A stretch of DNA of 64,000 nt from Cercophora sp. LCS_1. Lineage: Eukaryota > Ascomycota > Sordariomycetes > Sordariales > Lasiosphaeriaceae. Made by a program: the position numbers and the translations under genes. Shown in pieces: positions 1 to 12,083 of the stretch (position 1 is the stretch's first letter; every line of letters begins with the position of its first letter). The stretch is from the NCBI GenBank assembly GCA_036250225.1, contig JAPZLL010000047.1, forward strand, positions 212,925-276,924, given 5' to 3'. Under the pieces are notes generated by a model. The model was given only the letters and a program-made list of their open reading frames with translations, did not search any database and was not told the DNA's origin.

Positions 1-1089
1 TTCGTTTGGTGGACCATTTCCATCCATTGTGATGTGTGAACGTGGTAAGCGGACTTATCCGATTCACTTCCACTCATACTGCTAAACAATAGATCGTTTA
101 ATGGCTGAAGCAACGATAAAAGTTAACTTCTATACGTCCTTACGCCTTATAAAACTCCCACCTATTAGAGTTATGTGTTTTTTCTTTCCTATTACCCTCC
201 CGTCAACATCGACAACAGATACTACTTTTTCCACCATAGTCCCTTCTTTGGCAATGCGTCTTCTTCTACACCCTCGCGTCACCCATCGAGTCGATGTTGC
301 ATGAGCCCGTCAGTGTTTTAGCTGAGCTTTCAGAAAGGCAATGGTTATTTCTTCAACAGGCACACTGTGACACCAGCGTCCGCCATATGCGTGACAGAAA
401 TGTCGCCACTGGGCGACAAATAGAAATTGGAGGTCGAGATGTGGCCAACCTCGCTGTGATAAAGCTTGTCTCAACGCCGAGATGAGGTGTAACCGATGGC
501 AAAACTCCGAGGGTAGCCATATGAGAGTGTGATGCCCCACAATTACCGTACTCGAGTTTGGGTAATTAGACACTGCCTCAATGACGTATGAACGTGGGCG
601 CGCAGACTCTTGCGGGCGAATCTGCAGGCGGATTCATCCGCCATCCAATTGCCTGAAGAGGTTGCCGTTTGGCGAGCGCATCTCTCATCGGGTACTGCCC
701 CTTTTCGTGGCCTTGGCGCCGACATGCATGTCCCCCAGCACGTTTTGGGATAGTACCACACACATAGGCTCCTTATCGGATGTCCAGCTAGGGGCCGGAA
801 AGGCCGTTGGTGCATCGGTAACGCCAGCGTCACATCGGTTAGAATATATTACATTTTGACTGCTGCTCAATTGTCCCCAGTGTTGGTGTTCAAATTAGGC
901 GGCCTCCAGACTAGTCGCTGGAGAATAAATTCCCCCATCAATTACCACAAGACACGGAGCAGAGCATGTAAATGACGAAGTTTCCGGCATAGACTCATTC
1001 CTGATACTCAGCGACCTGACGTTGAGACTGAGTCGACCTCTCATTGATACTCCCACTTTACCACCCAGTTATCCTTCCTCTCAAACACC
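1..1089. other. 5' flank, no gene recognised
   Basis: Only short overlapping ORFs occur on both strands, with no recognisable domain and no convincing start context. The last ~100 bases are the probable promoter and 5' UTR of the gene that starts at 1090. Confidence 0.5.
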
Positions 1090-2582
1090 ATGTCCGCTCA
1101 AGGAGACTCTCGCCGGGAGAAGAACAGGTCAGTGTTCCACAAAAACTGCACGAAATCTGCCTGATTGACATCAACAACAGAAGAGACAGGGGCGCGACTC
1201 CCTCACGAGGCTCGGGCGTGGATGAAAGGAGACAGAACGTGCCGCAAGTCGCGACAAAAACGCAACAAGTTCCGAGGTCTGGGTTGACAACCGTGACCGG
1301 GTTGCCAACCACAACAAGCAATCAAATAAAACGGACCGGTGGAAAGCCCGATGGTACCAAAACCGCGGTGTTGGGCACCCAGAGCATGACCCGGCCCTTG
1401 ACCAGCCGAGAGGAAACATCTCGCCACGCATCACCGAAAAGGAAGCCCAGCCGGAATAGGGACCCACACTGCACGAATCGCTGCCCGTACGAGGCGTTTG
1501 TGGATGGCGGCGAGGACGAAGAGGTTCGAGTTGGTCGATCGAGGGATAGGGATCTCCCACCCCAGCAATCGAAGCGCGTGCGGTCCAACTCGCGAGCCAG
1601 GAGTATATCCCGCGCAGTTGTCAGGCGAGAAGGCGCCACAAATACCATCGACGACAAGACCGACGCAGTCCGGCTAGGCACTTTGAATTCCCTCTTGAAG
1701 ACCGATGAGGACGAAAAGGACAGCAAGGGGTCCGTCTTCAACCTTCGTATCGAGAGCGTGGAGCACCGGAAGAAGGATGGACATTGCATCATCCGCTTCA
1801 CAATCTCAATCACCATTAAGCGAGGAAATGCGACACTGCAGGACACGACCTTCAAACTACGGTTCCGATCTTCAGACAAGGAAAAGCGGTTGCTGGCTGT
1901 GGTGGATTACAGGGCTTCCCACGACCCGCTCAGCGACACCATGGAAGTGCATCATACAGCCCAGAGAACGATCAGCTTCACCGGCCGTCTGGGCCACGAG
2001 AATGTCGGCGCCGAGGCTCAAAGTCAAAGTCAAAAGGGTCAGGAATGGACAGAGCCAGATCAATATCGCCTTGAGTTGTGCAATCCGAGCAACGACGTCG
2101 ATGCACGGCTTTTTCGAACTGGGAATAGAAAAACCAACGTAATTACGCCCCCAACCAGCTTTCGGATTCATGTCGACGTTGAATGCCCCAAAGGAGATGG
2201 CCTAGATGTTATCGGGAAGATTGAGGCCCAGAAATCAGAAAAGTTTGTGGCCGTGGGAGATTGGTCAACTGTGGACTTGAACAGGCTGATAACGCTGCGC
2301 GGGAACCTTGATACCCGGTCACCGGGAGGCATCACGGGATCCCAAGAGGACATTGAGAACTACCTCTCGCTGACAACGCTGCTGAACGCATCAGGGAAGG
2401 CCGGTAGTCCTGTCGCACAGTGGTGTTTGCCTATTTTGGAGAGACACATGAGGAGGAAGGAAGAAGATAGAAAACGAAAGCAGGAAGAAGAAGAAAAACG
2501 GAAGAAGGAGGAGGAAAGAAAACGGAGGGCGAGGCGGAAGGGTGACGAAGCGGAAGGCCAAAAAAACGGGTTGCTTGCATGA
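1090..2582 (+). CDS. hypothetical charged protein, two exons
   Basis: I do not recognise this family. The preferred model starts at the ATG at 1090 (context acaccATGTCC), has exon 1 at 1090-1127, an intron at 1128-1180 (GTCAGT donor, CTGATTGAC branch-like site, AACAG acceptor) and exon 2 at 1181-2582, giving 479 residues. The frame stays open through the intron, so an unspliced reading from ATG 1044 (512 residues) is also possible. The N-terminal half is basic and Ser/Arg-rich and looks disordered. The middle, roughly residues 180-390, looks globular with alternating hydrophobic strands. The C terminus is a Lys/Glu/Arg-rich helix, probably a coiled coil, ending in a basic nuclear-signal-like stretch. 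It lies 355 bases upstream of the HET gene on the same strand. No catalytic motif is visible. Confidence 0.65.
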
Positions 2583-2937
2583 GCGCCACAAGAGGAATGT
2601 TACTTTCCGAGTGGGGGTACGATTTGGATGGACGATTTCCTTGATGATAAGAACTCGTCTGGGCATTTTCCTGCCGTTTTACAGAAGTGTTGGCCAAAAC
2701 GTATCAATGAGGGGTTGTGTTTCACCTTTTTATTATTATTATTTTCCCGTCTGCTGCACAGCGCGGACTTGACGTTTCCAAGATGGCAATCCATTGACAG
2801 CCGCTGTCGGAGAGGAACGCCTCATCCGCAACCCCGCCTTTCCTCAGCTGCGTGGTTTCGGACTTGGGGGCAAACGCCACCAGCTCAGCCCAAGCCCCAA
2901 CTTCCAACTTCAACCACACTCTAGCACAACCTCCAGC
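2583..2937. other. intergenic, upstream of the HET gene
   Basis: Contains a short (TTA)n tract near 2730-2745 and probable 5' leader. The HET reading frame is open back to 2794, but ATG 2938 (cctccagcATGGGC) is the better start. No other gene is seen. Confidence 0.4.
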
Positions 2938-5133
2938 ATGGGCTCCTCGACTTCACGGCTTGCAAATTTCCCACGTTTCGAAGATCCCGGCGCCCGCAAG
3001 AGACCTCTGTGCCGCGTATGCCGTGCGATCGTCGCGCGCGACATCCAGCTGCCCCTCCAGGTGCCGGTCGTTCCTTCCCATGGGATAGGTGGGGCGCTTC
3101 TGGACGCATCGATCGGAACACGCCGGAAGATACTGTCTCGCGGCTGCCAGTTCTGCTCTTACGTTGTGGATCTGGTCGACATCCTGGGTGTCGGTCCCGA
3201 TGAGCAATTGGAGCTCCGGGCTTTCCCCTTCAGCTGCTCTTGGCCAGTCTACGCCCACGCATTTGCTCAGCACCAGATCGCCAAAGGTCACCTGCCTGAT
3301 GCTTGCCTCTTCGTTTGCCGCAAAGGTTCGCCGCCGACAAACTACGATGTTCGCAAAGCCCTGGAGGCACGAATAGCGGTCGGCGGACTTGCTGTGGTCA
3401 CGAGGTCAGCGGCTTCGGAGTCCAACGGAGAACGGCCCCCACCCCTGCGACCACGGCATTTCTCCATGAGCAAAGCAAAAGAATGGGTTCGCAACTGCAT
3501 TGAGAATCACGGAGAGCTATGTGGCGCAGAAGATGCGTCGCCCAGGATTGCGGTTCGCGGCATGAAAGTCATTGACTGCAGGACGCTCGAGCTCAAACAC
3601 ACCACAGCGGAGACCAAGTGGATTGCACTCAGTTACGTCTGGCGGTTGGCCATCGACAATACCCCGTCACGCTATGTCGCTGTCTTGCCAACTGTAACAC
3701 CAGAGTCTGCCGCGTTGAGATTACCGGACACCATACCGTCCCTCATTGCGGATGCCATCACCGTCGTTAGGGAGCTGGGCTACAACTACCTCTGGGTTGA
3801 CCGCTACTGTATCAACCAAGCCGATCCCGTTGAAGTTCGGGAACAGATTGCTCAGATGGATCGCATATACCGCGGCGCTGACTTTACCATCGTCGCGGCC
3901 AGCCACCACAACGGCCTTGCCGGTGTTGGAGATCATGCTAGTCGGCCCGCTCTCCGGGTCAGCAACCTTGGTCCCACTACAACGCTATACGAGACTGATC
4001 CAAATCCTATCACCGAAGTCCGCCGGTCACCTTGGTTCTCTCGCGGTTGGACCTTCCAGGAAGCTATCCTATCTCGCAGGCGTCTTTTCTTCACCCAGAA
4101 CCAGGCTCTCTTCGAGTGCGCCACGAGCACGTGCTGCGAAATGGGCGACTTGGGCGGCAAGACGCTGCAAACAGCTTCTCACCTTACAACCTTCTCTCTG
4201 GAAGCGCTGGTCTACCCCGAAATCCCCCGATTGACACAACTTCTCGGTTCGGCAACGAGAACAAACTTGCCTCCGGATCTTCAAAGCGCGGTAACACCAT
4301 TGGACGAGTACCTCGAGGAAGCCATGGCGCTGCTGATGCTCTACCGGAGCAAGAGCTTGACGGTAGAAAGTGATACGCTGGACGCCTTCGCGGGCGTGCT
4401 CAAGGTTTTTGCGGAGACGCCGTACGAGTTTAGCCACCTCCAAGGCGTGCCCTACCCTCGACGCCACACCAACAAGACTGTCGACTTGGTCTCGCTCCAG
4501 CAGAGGGTTTTAGCACTCGGCCTTACCTGGCGCGGGCAAGGCCATCGTCGCTCTGGCTTTCCCTCCTGGAGTTGGGCCGGCTGGGAGGCACAACGCTCCA
4601 CCGGTTTGCTACCCGTGGGAAAACAGCTGGGACGCTTCGAAGGGAACTTTACGTCCTTCACGCGAGTCCTCCAAGTCCGGTGCAAGTGCGGCCAAATAAG
4701 TGTTCCGGTGCAACAAGTCGCTGCCCAAGTATATCACACGCCCCACGTTTTGGCGCTGGAAGGGAGTGTGATACCCGCAGAGCTTCTGACTTTGAAGGAA
4801 CACGGTAACGGCACCACCTACCTCCAGGTACGGGGACCGGCGGGGCTGTCCTACGACATGGAGAACCGCTTCACAACCAACATGAGCGCGGAGGACTTGC
4901 TCGCAGGATTTACGAGCGGTGCGCTGGTGGCTTTCGCCTTAGGTGAGGAAGGGACTGCGACGACGCGAAGCCTTTATGTCCTTGTCGTCGATGTCAAAGA
5001 CCGTGCAAGCACGGAGATTGTAGGGGAACGGAAGGACTTGATGATGCTGACGAGGAAGAAGGATTTCACGAAGGAAGACCCATTCTTCGATGAGACGGTT
5101 GGCCTACAGGCAATTCAGCTGGCTGTGTCTTGA
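2938..5133 (+). CDS. HET domain protein (heterokaryon incompatibility)
   Basis: HET proteins (PF06985 family) trigger cell death when genetically different hyphae fuse. This 731-residue single-exon protein has the standard order of HET motifs: the entry strand WIALSYVW near residue 228, then LWVDRYCINQ near 285-295, a QMDRIYRGAD segment, and SRGWTFQE near 368 followed by RRRLFFT. The usual SYVWG has Arg in place of Gly (SYVWRLA). N-terminal to the domain are Cys pairs (CRVC near residue 25, CQFC near 70) that could bind metal. The ~330-residue C-terminal half is unassigned, as is common in HET proteins. The start was chosen at 2938 rather than the more distal in-frame Met at 2794. Its self/non-self role is inferred from the family. 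Confidence 0.92.
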   Translation: MGSSTSRLANFPRFEDPGARKRPLCRVCRAIVARDIQLPLQVPVVPSHGIGGALLDASIGTRRKILSRGCQFCSYVVDLVDILGVGPDEQLELRAFPFSCSWPVYAHAFAQHQIAKGHLPDACLFVCRKGSPPTNYDVRKALEARIAVGGLAVVTRSAASESNGERPPPLRPRHFSMSKAKEWVRNCIENHGELCGAEDASPRIAVRGMKVIDCRTLELKHTTAETKWIALSYVWRLAIDNTPSRYVAVLPTVTPESAALRLPDTIPSLIADAITVVRELGYNYLWVDRYCINQADPVEVREQIAQMDRIYRGADFTIVAASHHNGLAGVGDHASRPALRVSNLGPTTTLYETDPNPITEVRRSPWFSRGWTFQEAILSRRRLFFTQNQALFECATSTCCEMGDLGGKTLQTASHLTTFSLEALVYPEIPRLTQLLGSATRTNLPPDLQSAVTPLDEYLEEAMALLMLYRSKSLTVESDTLDAFAGVLKVFAETPYEFSHLQGVPYPRRHTNKTVDLVSLQQRVLALGLTWRGQGHRRSGFPSWSWAGWEAQRSTGLLPVGKQLGRFEGNFTSFTRVLQVRCKCGQISVPVQQVAAQVYHTPHVLALEGSVIPAELLTLKEHGNGTTYLQVRGPAGLSYDMENRFTTNMSAEDLLAGFTSGALVAFALGEEGTATTRSLYVLVVDVKDRASTEIVGERKDLMMLTRKKDFTKEDPFFDETVGLQAIQLAVS

Positions 5134-5505
5134 GGGGTGTAAGGGCGAGTTTGTATGACACTGCCCTAGACTTCTTCTAGTCATTTTCTCACTACTTATT
5201 AGAAGCCTAGACTATGTCAATTTCGATTCGCCCTGTAGCCCACTCTTTAAATCATGGCAGCTCATATCGGCGCGGTCCAACTCCAGGGAGCTCCGCGACT
5301 CGGTTTTGTGAGCTAGAACCGGGCAACTCGACAGGATTTTGGCGACCACTCCTTGCCTGGAGCACTTCAACATGCTCATAAGTACAAGCAGCTCCCTTTC
5401 TGCAACTTGCCCCGTCACGACATGGCTGTTTCGCCGGGTGGTAATCCGGGCAACCTCCGTAATACCCAGGGCATTGCCACTTTAGCGGGCACTTCTGCCG
5501 CCCGC
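5134..5505. other. intergenic between convergent genes
   Basis: Three-prime ends of the HET gene and of the minus-strand zinc-finger gene meet here. No gene or repeat is recognised. Confidence 0.5.
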
Positions 5506-6348
5506 TCAGAACGGTCCCTGCATCCTTTTGTCAGACTCCAGGTCCCAGCCGAGGAACGGAGACGTACCTCTCGCATTCACATTTCCAGGTGGGACTGCCG
5601 GTCGTGGCCAAGGGTGGGCCTTCTTGCACGTCGTGTCCCGGCCAGCACAACCACCACCATTGCCACAATATGCGACCTTGTCATGGTAGCTTCTGCAGGC
5701 GCTGTCAAAGCAGTTTCTCCCATTGGCACAAGCAGGCGCTTGTGGGTGATTGTTGTCCCTGAAACAGTATGGGGCCCGGCATCCGGACCCGTTCGGGCAC
5801 ATTGGTTTCCCCCCTGCACCGACCGCAGCAAGAGCCGAAGTGGCCGCGGTGTTGGCTGCAGAGTACGATGACGACGACGCTTGGTTGGACTCCTGGCTCA
5901 CGTATATCTGGTTGATGATGGTCGGAGGCTGGTCTTGCGGCGCTTGGGATGTCCCTCCTCTTCGCGGTCCCGGTCTGTCGTTCCTGGTGGGCATGTGGTC
6001 GGCAATTTCCCTCACTTGAGCTGTCGACTGGCGCAGAACTTCCACCTGCGTCTCGGAGCGACTCCTGTCAAGACCCCATTTCACGCCGTCGGCAAACCCG
6101 AGTTTATCGGCCCTCATAGGGTATTTGCCCCTAATGCCGAGCATGGCCTCCAGCGCGCGACGACATGGCAGCAGATGCGCATTCAGTGGAGGCGCGGACT
6201 TCCCAGCTGTTTGCTTCTGGCGGTACTTCGAAAGCTTTGCCAGGAGAGCATATGCAGCAGCCTGACCCGAGACGAAGACGTCGGGTCGCGCCAAGTCCCG
6301 GATGGCTTCCTCCGCGAGGGAAAGAACAAGGTCGCTTTCGTTGGACAT
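5506..6348 (-). CDS. protein with three Nab2-type CCCH zinc fingers
   Basis: The 280-residue reading starts at ATG 6348 (MSNESDLVL); an in-frame ATG at 6432 would add 28 residues. The C-terminal third carries three Cys/His clusters in tandem: CPNGSGCRAPYCFRDNNH, then C-x5-C-x4-C-x3-H, then C-x5-C-x6-C-x3-H. C-x5-C-x4-6-C-x3-H spacing is that of Nab2/ZC3H14-type fingers (zf-CCCH_2), which bind polyadenosine RNA; the first finger has x5 before its His, so it fits less well. The N-terminal ~90 residues look helical. A Ser/Ala-rich linker precedes the fingers, and the extreme C terminus is short and polar. It is far smaller than true Nab2 and lacks its PWI-like and RGG regions, so RNA binding is an inference and orthology is not claimed. 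Confidence 0.75.
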   Translation of the reverse strand: MSNESDLVLSLAEEAIRDLARPDVFVSGQAAAYALLAKLSKYRQKQTAGKSAPPLNAHLLPCRRALEAMLGIRGKYPMRADKLGFADGVKWGLDRSRSETQVEVLRQSTAQVREIADHMPTRNDRPGPRRGGTSQAPQDQPPTIINQIYVSQESNQASSSSYSAANTAATSALAAVGAGGKPMCPNGSGCRAPYCFRDNNHPQAPACANGRNCFDSACRSYHDKVAYCGNGGGCAGRDTTCKKAHPWPRPAVPPGNVNARGTSPFLGWDLESDKRMQGPF

Positions 6349-7805
6349 TGGTGAAGTTGATGAAGAAAGGAACCGGCAAAGAGGGGAATGCCCCAAGAAA
6401 ACCAACAACGCTTGGCGCTCCACATGGGTCATGGTTAGACCGCCACAGCTGCAGCACGATGACAGACGATGTCTCTTTTGGTGCTAGGGCTTCGCTTCCT
6501 CCAGCGAGAGACGCCAAGGATGGTCAATATTGGGGCCAAGGGCGCCGGGTCGTATCATTCAGAGGCCAGTTGGCGCCAAACGCGATGGTGGAAATGTCGC
6601 AAGATTCTCCCCGGCATGGTGCACTCCAATACTACAATTCAATATTCAAAGGTTCGTCATGTATTCACCGCGAGAATACTCTTTCTCTTGATTAGTAGGC
6701 CGCTCAACCAATAGATTGCCCGAGTAGGCGCAAGAAAACCGGAGAAGCCTCTGTCTGCATGTGGAGAACCGGCATCATGGAACGGAGCTGCTGCCGAGGG
6801 CCCGTCCAGCCCGCCCAGCGGGTAGGTGAACCGTCCACCACGCTACAAAGCTCGACAACAGGCGGATACCGATGCCGAGGCCAGAAGTTACACCTTTCAC
6901 CGAGTTCTCCCTCCCAGGCTTCACCCCCTCCGGTCCGGCACCAGTATGGCCCACTTTGTCACGACGTTGTCTCCGATGCACGATGATCACGGCTGAGGAT
7001 CTCCAGACAAGATGCCAATGGACGGAGAGTCTATCTGTTATATGCGACGAATCTGGGCACACAAAATTTCCATTTTCGCAGCGCGCACACGTGACGTTGC
7101 TCGCCCTGCCTCAGGCTCGGCTCGGCTCAGTCGCTGCTCAGGATTTGCTCAGGCTGGCTCACCGTTTGCTCACCCCATTCCCAGCAGGCTAAGGCGCAGT
7201 CTACCGAATCGCTTCCACTCTAGCTAAGTGGGCCTATGACTATTTACCAGAGAGCCGAAGAGAACCGATACAATCACGTGATTGCGACCCTATGGATTTC
7301 ATTTGCTGGGGGCTGAACTTGTGTGGCAACACAGAAGAATACCGGATTGCACGAAGTCAGTTGCCGAGGTGTACACTAATACGGTGATTCAGGTTGTCGG
7401 TGACAGAACAGGGAACGGGCAAGGTATTGTCGATGCAGGGGATGAAAATTAATGCACTCAAGAGGGTGTCTACTGTGATGGTGGGGTCAACTGGGAGCAT
7501 GATAGACACTGCGAAGTGGAGGTACGGAGTCGCGGAGGTCCGGAGTTGCGGAGGTGTGTTGAAGTTATGACGGGGTCTGTGGAGGTGTGATGGTTGATTT
7601 TTGGATGCAGGAGTTGGGATGAGATACAGTGGTCTAGCGAGCATCAATCAGAGGAGTAGACTTTGGCTGTTGTGTGGGTGGGGGACTCGGTGGCCAAGGC
7701 AATTTTAACCAAGCTTGATGGCAGAGTAGAAAATATTGGGGACCATGCCGCTATCTACCGCTAGAATCAAGAATCCGTACATAACGGCAGTCTGGTGTGT
7801 ACACT
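6349..7805. other. intergenic, ~1.45 kb
   Basis: Lies between two minus-strand genes. Small ORFs (for example minus strand 7357-7647) have no recognisable domain. No tRNA cloverleaf was seen by eye. A GCTCxxCTCAGG-like imperfect repeat lies near 7100-7180. Confidence 0.4.
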
Positions 7806-9509
7806 TCAAGCCTTGCGTTTTCCATCTGCTGCGGAGGCAGAGGCGGTCTTGATCACTTGCTTACGCTCTTCGGCGGGCGGCACGCTGATCAACATTGCCG
7901 CACGCGTATAGATGACATTAATGGCAGGTTGGTTGCCATACTACCATAGGGTACTCGGTCAGCATACAACACGCGGGAGAAGGAGAGGGCAGGGCACAAA
8001 CCAGCATGTGTATAAAACTCGGTTCCTCCTGGCCGTCTCTCAGCACGGGATTGGTCAACCAGTGCACGTCCAGCCGATCGTGAGTCCAGTCGGCCCAGAT
8101 ATCGTCCCAGGTAGCGCCATCATACCCGCCCTCATCGGAAGCCTCCAGTTGACCCAAGATGCCAGCGCGCGTGTTGAATCCGGGGTCGTCGGACTGGTAC
8201 TCGGCGTCCAGGTCAAACTCGAAATCGTCCACCACACGATCCGCCACGGGGCGGACTTGCACGTCCAGCCCGTGAGCGCGAAAGACAGCGTAGACAGCCA
8301 TGTCGACCCCTTTCAAGACGGCCGGCAGAGCCTTCCCGGCCGACGGGCTGCTGTGAGCGTAGCCATGCAGACAGCAGACGCCCAGCACGCCGCCCCTCGG
8401 CATGAAGGCGGCATCGGCCAGCACCCTCTCGACCTTGCGGTACAGAGGCAGCGCCGTGGCTTGCATGGCCGGAGCGCAGTGGGCGAGGTCGCCCACGCCG
8501 GGCGCGTAGTACAAGTTGTATGTCAGCGTGACGCGATGGCCCTGGCTGACCTCGCGGACCTCGTGCTCGCAGTCGCTGTAGAAGGCAGCCCAGTGGATGG
8601 CACCTGTCTCGCCCGTTGCTGAGGTGCCCCAGTCGTACGTGATGCTGTGTCCGGCGTGGCGCACCACCAGTTGCCCTCCCTCGTGACGGTAGGGGAGGCT
8701 GATGACGAGGGAGCCGAACTGGGCGTCGGAACGAGGCGTGTCAACGTGCGATTTGAATAGGCCTGATGGGGCTGAGTAGATCTGGAGGACAGGGACTCAA
8801 GTTAGCGAGTCTGTATTTCTCTTTTCCCGCAAGAGAGGCGGCTGAGCTGGAACAGGGGCTTACATTGAGTGCGTACAGCTCCGCGCGTACACCCTTGGTG
8901 GTGGGGGCTCCCTCCTTTATCGTGGGCAGCAGAGCCTGCGTGAGAGTGTCGATGATGCCGAGCTCGTAAGGGCAAAAGTCGGACGAGAAAGCAGAGCGAA
9001 ACATCTTGGCGGCGTTGCGATACTTTTTATCTTGCACATCGCTGCCTTTGTATCCAAAGCTTGCCGGCTCGCAGTCCTTCAGTAGTTTGGCAAAGTCCCT
9101 CTCATTGCTGACGGGGAAGGTGACCTTGGAGACTCTTCCCCCGGGAGAGTCCCAGCGGAGTGTGATGGGTGGAGTAGACAGAACATCATCCCTGTCCTCA
9201 GTGTTGTCGATCTCGTCGGCTCTCTCAGCATCGTCAGGCTCGGTAGCATCCTTGGAATCGTCGACCTTGTCGGGTGTCTTGTCGTTCTTCCCAAGGCGTT
9301 TGCTGCGTCTCTGCGTGGTGTCGACGTGAACTTCCCCTTTCTGTAGAAATGCGTGAGATCAAAATGGATATGTGAGCGAGCAGGGACCAAGGCTACCAAC
9401 GTACAATCGGAATCGTGCCTCCGCACGCATATGTCGAGCTTGTGCTCATGATGAACTTGGCGAGTTCCATCGAGACCACTGAGAAGTCGCCGTCCTCCCA
9501 GTTCGCCAT
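7806..9509 (-). CDS. 2OG-Fe(II) oxygenase-like protein, four exons
   Basis: The deduced model has exon 1 at 9509-9405, exon 2 at 9340-8864, exon 3 at 8781-8002 and exon 4 at 7940-7806. Introns of 64, 82 and 61 bases have GTACGT, GTAAGC and GTTTGT donors, and the last has a TGCTGAC branch site. Every junction keeps frame, giving 498 residues. Exon 3 holds the dioxygenase core: iron ligands H206-x-D208 (KSHVDT) and probably H267 (CEHEV), with R277 (GHRVTLTYN) placed to bind 2-oxoglutarate. The flanking FGSLVISLPYRHEGGQLVVR matches a family of fungal prolyl-4-hydroxylase-like 2OG proteins that I know from ascomycete genomes. An acidic Asp/Glu segment lies near residues 45-75. The substrate is unknown. 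The gene looks intact. Confidence 0.85.
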
Positions 9510-10330
9510 TTTTGCATACAATGGCCAAATAGTCGAGAAGTAAGTTGTGAGATAGTAGGTATTTGCTGCGCGTCGCTGGGATGATCTTTTTGTACTGGCT
9601 GGGTGGTGCAGTCTAGAAGCTTCTCCTTCCTCCAGGAATTGCGTCTTCTGGGTTTCTCACCGAAAACAACTTCCTTTGTTGGGTCGACCTCAAGGAGGAA
9701 GCACGGGCCAACTACGGAACACCAATCATTGGGCCGGGGTGCAACGACTCACAAAGCCCCGGCGAGCCAATCAGGGTGGACCCGGCGATTTTTGGACCCG
9801 GCCCCGGGTCCATGAACGCCCGGGTCCACAGAGCACCAGTAAGATTGGACCCATGTAACGCAATGGCGTCAGGGTTAGGGCTGTGTGAGGAAGGGTCAAC
9901 AAGCAAGCGGAACAGGGCCAAGGTAGTGGTGGGTGTAAAGTTCAATTGGAACGTGGCCCTCCTTTTGCCAAAGGAGCGGCCACCAGCCTTCTTATCCTAG
10001 TTCACGACTTCCGCTTCCGGAAACCTTTGGAGCTTTAACCTTTGTTCCATCGCTCCGGCCGGATCCATCGCACCAGATCCGTTGCGTCAAAGCCGGCGGC
10101 TAGCGTCGGCCCAAACCTGTCCGCGCCTGCCGGATGCAGCTGTCTGGCACTGCGTGCCGGATCGCGCAGGCCCCTTCGCCTCCAGGCCACTCAGATGGCT
10201 TCCTCCAGGGCGTTTGTTACAACTATCTCCCCCTCTAGGGCTTTATCCTCAAAGACCACCTCTAGTTACCCTCGTTAAAAAACCTCTCAAGCCTTTAAGG
10301 GCTGTTTTTGAGGAAAAAGAGTAATTGTCT
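9510..10330. other. GC-balanced border of the RIPed block, no gene
   Basis: Contains repeated GGGTCC/GGACCC and CCAATCA motifs at 9730-9870 that resemble the interior of the LTRs at 23426-23943 and 29938-30513; it may be a fragment of that family. No gene is recognised. Composition turns abruptly A+T-rich near 10320. Confidence 0.35.
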
Positions 10331-12083
10331 AGCCTACTTATCCATCTATTAATCTACCCATCCAACTATTTTCTTTGTTTTCTTCTTTATGTACCTTTTA
10401 AACTCTTTAATTCTACTGCATGCGTTCTTTATATTGATTTCTAAAACCCACTGGTTATATTTTAAAGGCCAATTAGCCCACTTGACTAAATATTAAAAAA
10501 CTTCTACAATTGTTTTTCTTTCCTTAACCTCCTCAACCTTATATTTGTTGGAATCCTCTTTAAGGTTTAGTATTAATAAGGGGTTGCTGTTTGGTCTAGG
10601 ATGGTATTCTTTAAATAATTATATTGGAAATACGTTATATAGGTGTGTATATTGCTCTAGTAGAACTAATCAATAGGTTTAGCCTCCAATTAGTTTAGTA
10701 ATTTAGAATAGACCTATTTAGTATAGTATTAACTTTTTATTTTTGATCTTCAGATTCTTAATGAAGAGCTTGACCAATTAGCTATATTTAAATCGTATTG
10801 GTTTATAATATTAGTTATAGTATTTGATCTAATATTTTTAGACTTAAACCTACAAGCTTTTAGTATATTTTCAGAGCTAGTAAAACTTTTGAATTCAATC
10901 TTTTGCTAAAGGAACTATTAAAGGAGCTGCCTCCTTTCTAATAATAGCATCCTCAATATTAAATTACAAATTTGAATTATATTTAAATATTAATTTAAAG
11001 GGTATATTACAGTTAAAAAGTTGGTATGAGAGGATAAATCAATTAATACAGCTAGAATACGTAGCCCAATTAATTTATATATTATAAGCCTCATTATAAT
11101 TGCATTTCGCATTAATAGTAACGCTTTAAACGAGGAGTAGAAAAAAGAAATTGTCTGGGTATACTTCTTTTTCCAATAGTATTATATATATACTAATTAA
11201 TACTAGGCAATTGAACAAACGGCTAACTATACAATACTAATTCCTGTCCTCAATAACCAAATCAACAAGGTTCTGGGCAATTTATAGTATACAAATTTAT
11301 TTAATAGGTTTATTCAACTTAGATATACGGATAAAATACTTATAGAAAATAAAAAGGACCAGTATAAAGAGCTCTAAAAAAAAAGCATTAAAAAGTTTTT
11401 AAGAGTAGTAAATATTAATTACCACAAATATTAATATATACTAATATTATTAGATTATAAGGTTAATACTTAAGGAATTCCAAGGTTATTAATAAAAGTA
11501 TTTGGTCCGTTTTAGCTATAAGCTATTCAGGATTCAGTATACCTAAAAATATATTATTAATTTTTTTGAGGCTATAATTCGACATGCATACTATATATAC
11601 CCCCAACCCCAGTCCTTTTTTTACTATCCCTACCTTAATATTTAATCCTCCACTAATAAGCTTATGTCCAATAAAGTTCATTTATTCCTACAATTATACT
11701 GGAATATTATGAAATATTGGTAGTATTATATTCCTGGGTTTGAGGTAGCCTTTCCAAAAACTTTCGCTAATTTAAACATAATATAGTATATACTATAGTT
11801 CAGTAATGAGGTTAGGGGTGTTCCAAAGGGAATGGGACTTTATAGTCTCTTTTTAGATAACGAATAGCGTATATATCGGTGTCTCATTAATTTAACGCCT
11901 AATAATATTCCGGCCCGCAAATATTGGTATATAAAGTTTGAACTGTAGTAATTGTTATACTAATCCTATATTATAGATTTTATATTAATAAAACAATGCT
12001 ATTAAAGAATAAATATACCGCTGGCAAGCACCTATTCACACAAAAGTACTAATATGCTAGTAAAAATATATAATAGTATATAT
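10331..12083. repeat. A+T-rich, RIP-like degraded repeat DNA
   Basis: Very A+T-rich, packed with TA dinucleotides and stop codons in all frames, with almost no ORF above 60 codons. This is the expected product of C-to-T repeat-induced point mutation on transposon copies. The original element cannot be named from what I can read. Confidence 0.7.

Noticed and set aside
6770..7200. Possible tRNA or small RNA gene in the 1.4-kb intergenic region
   Set aside because: No A-box/B-box pair with a foldable cloverleaf could be found by eye.
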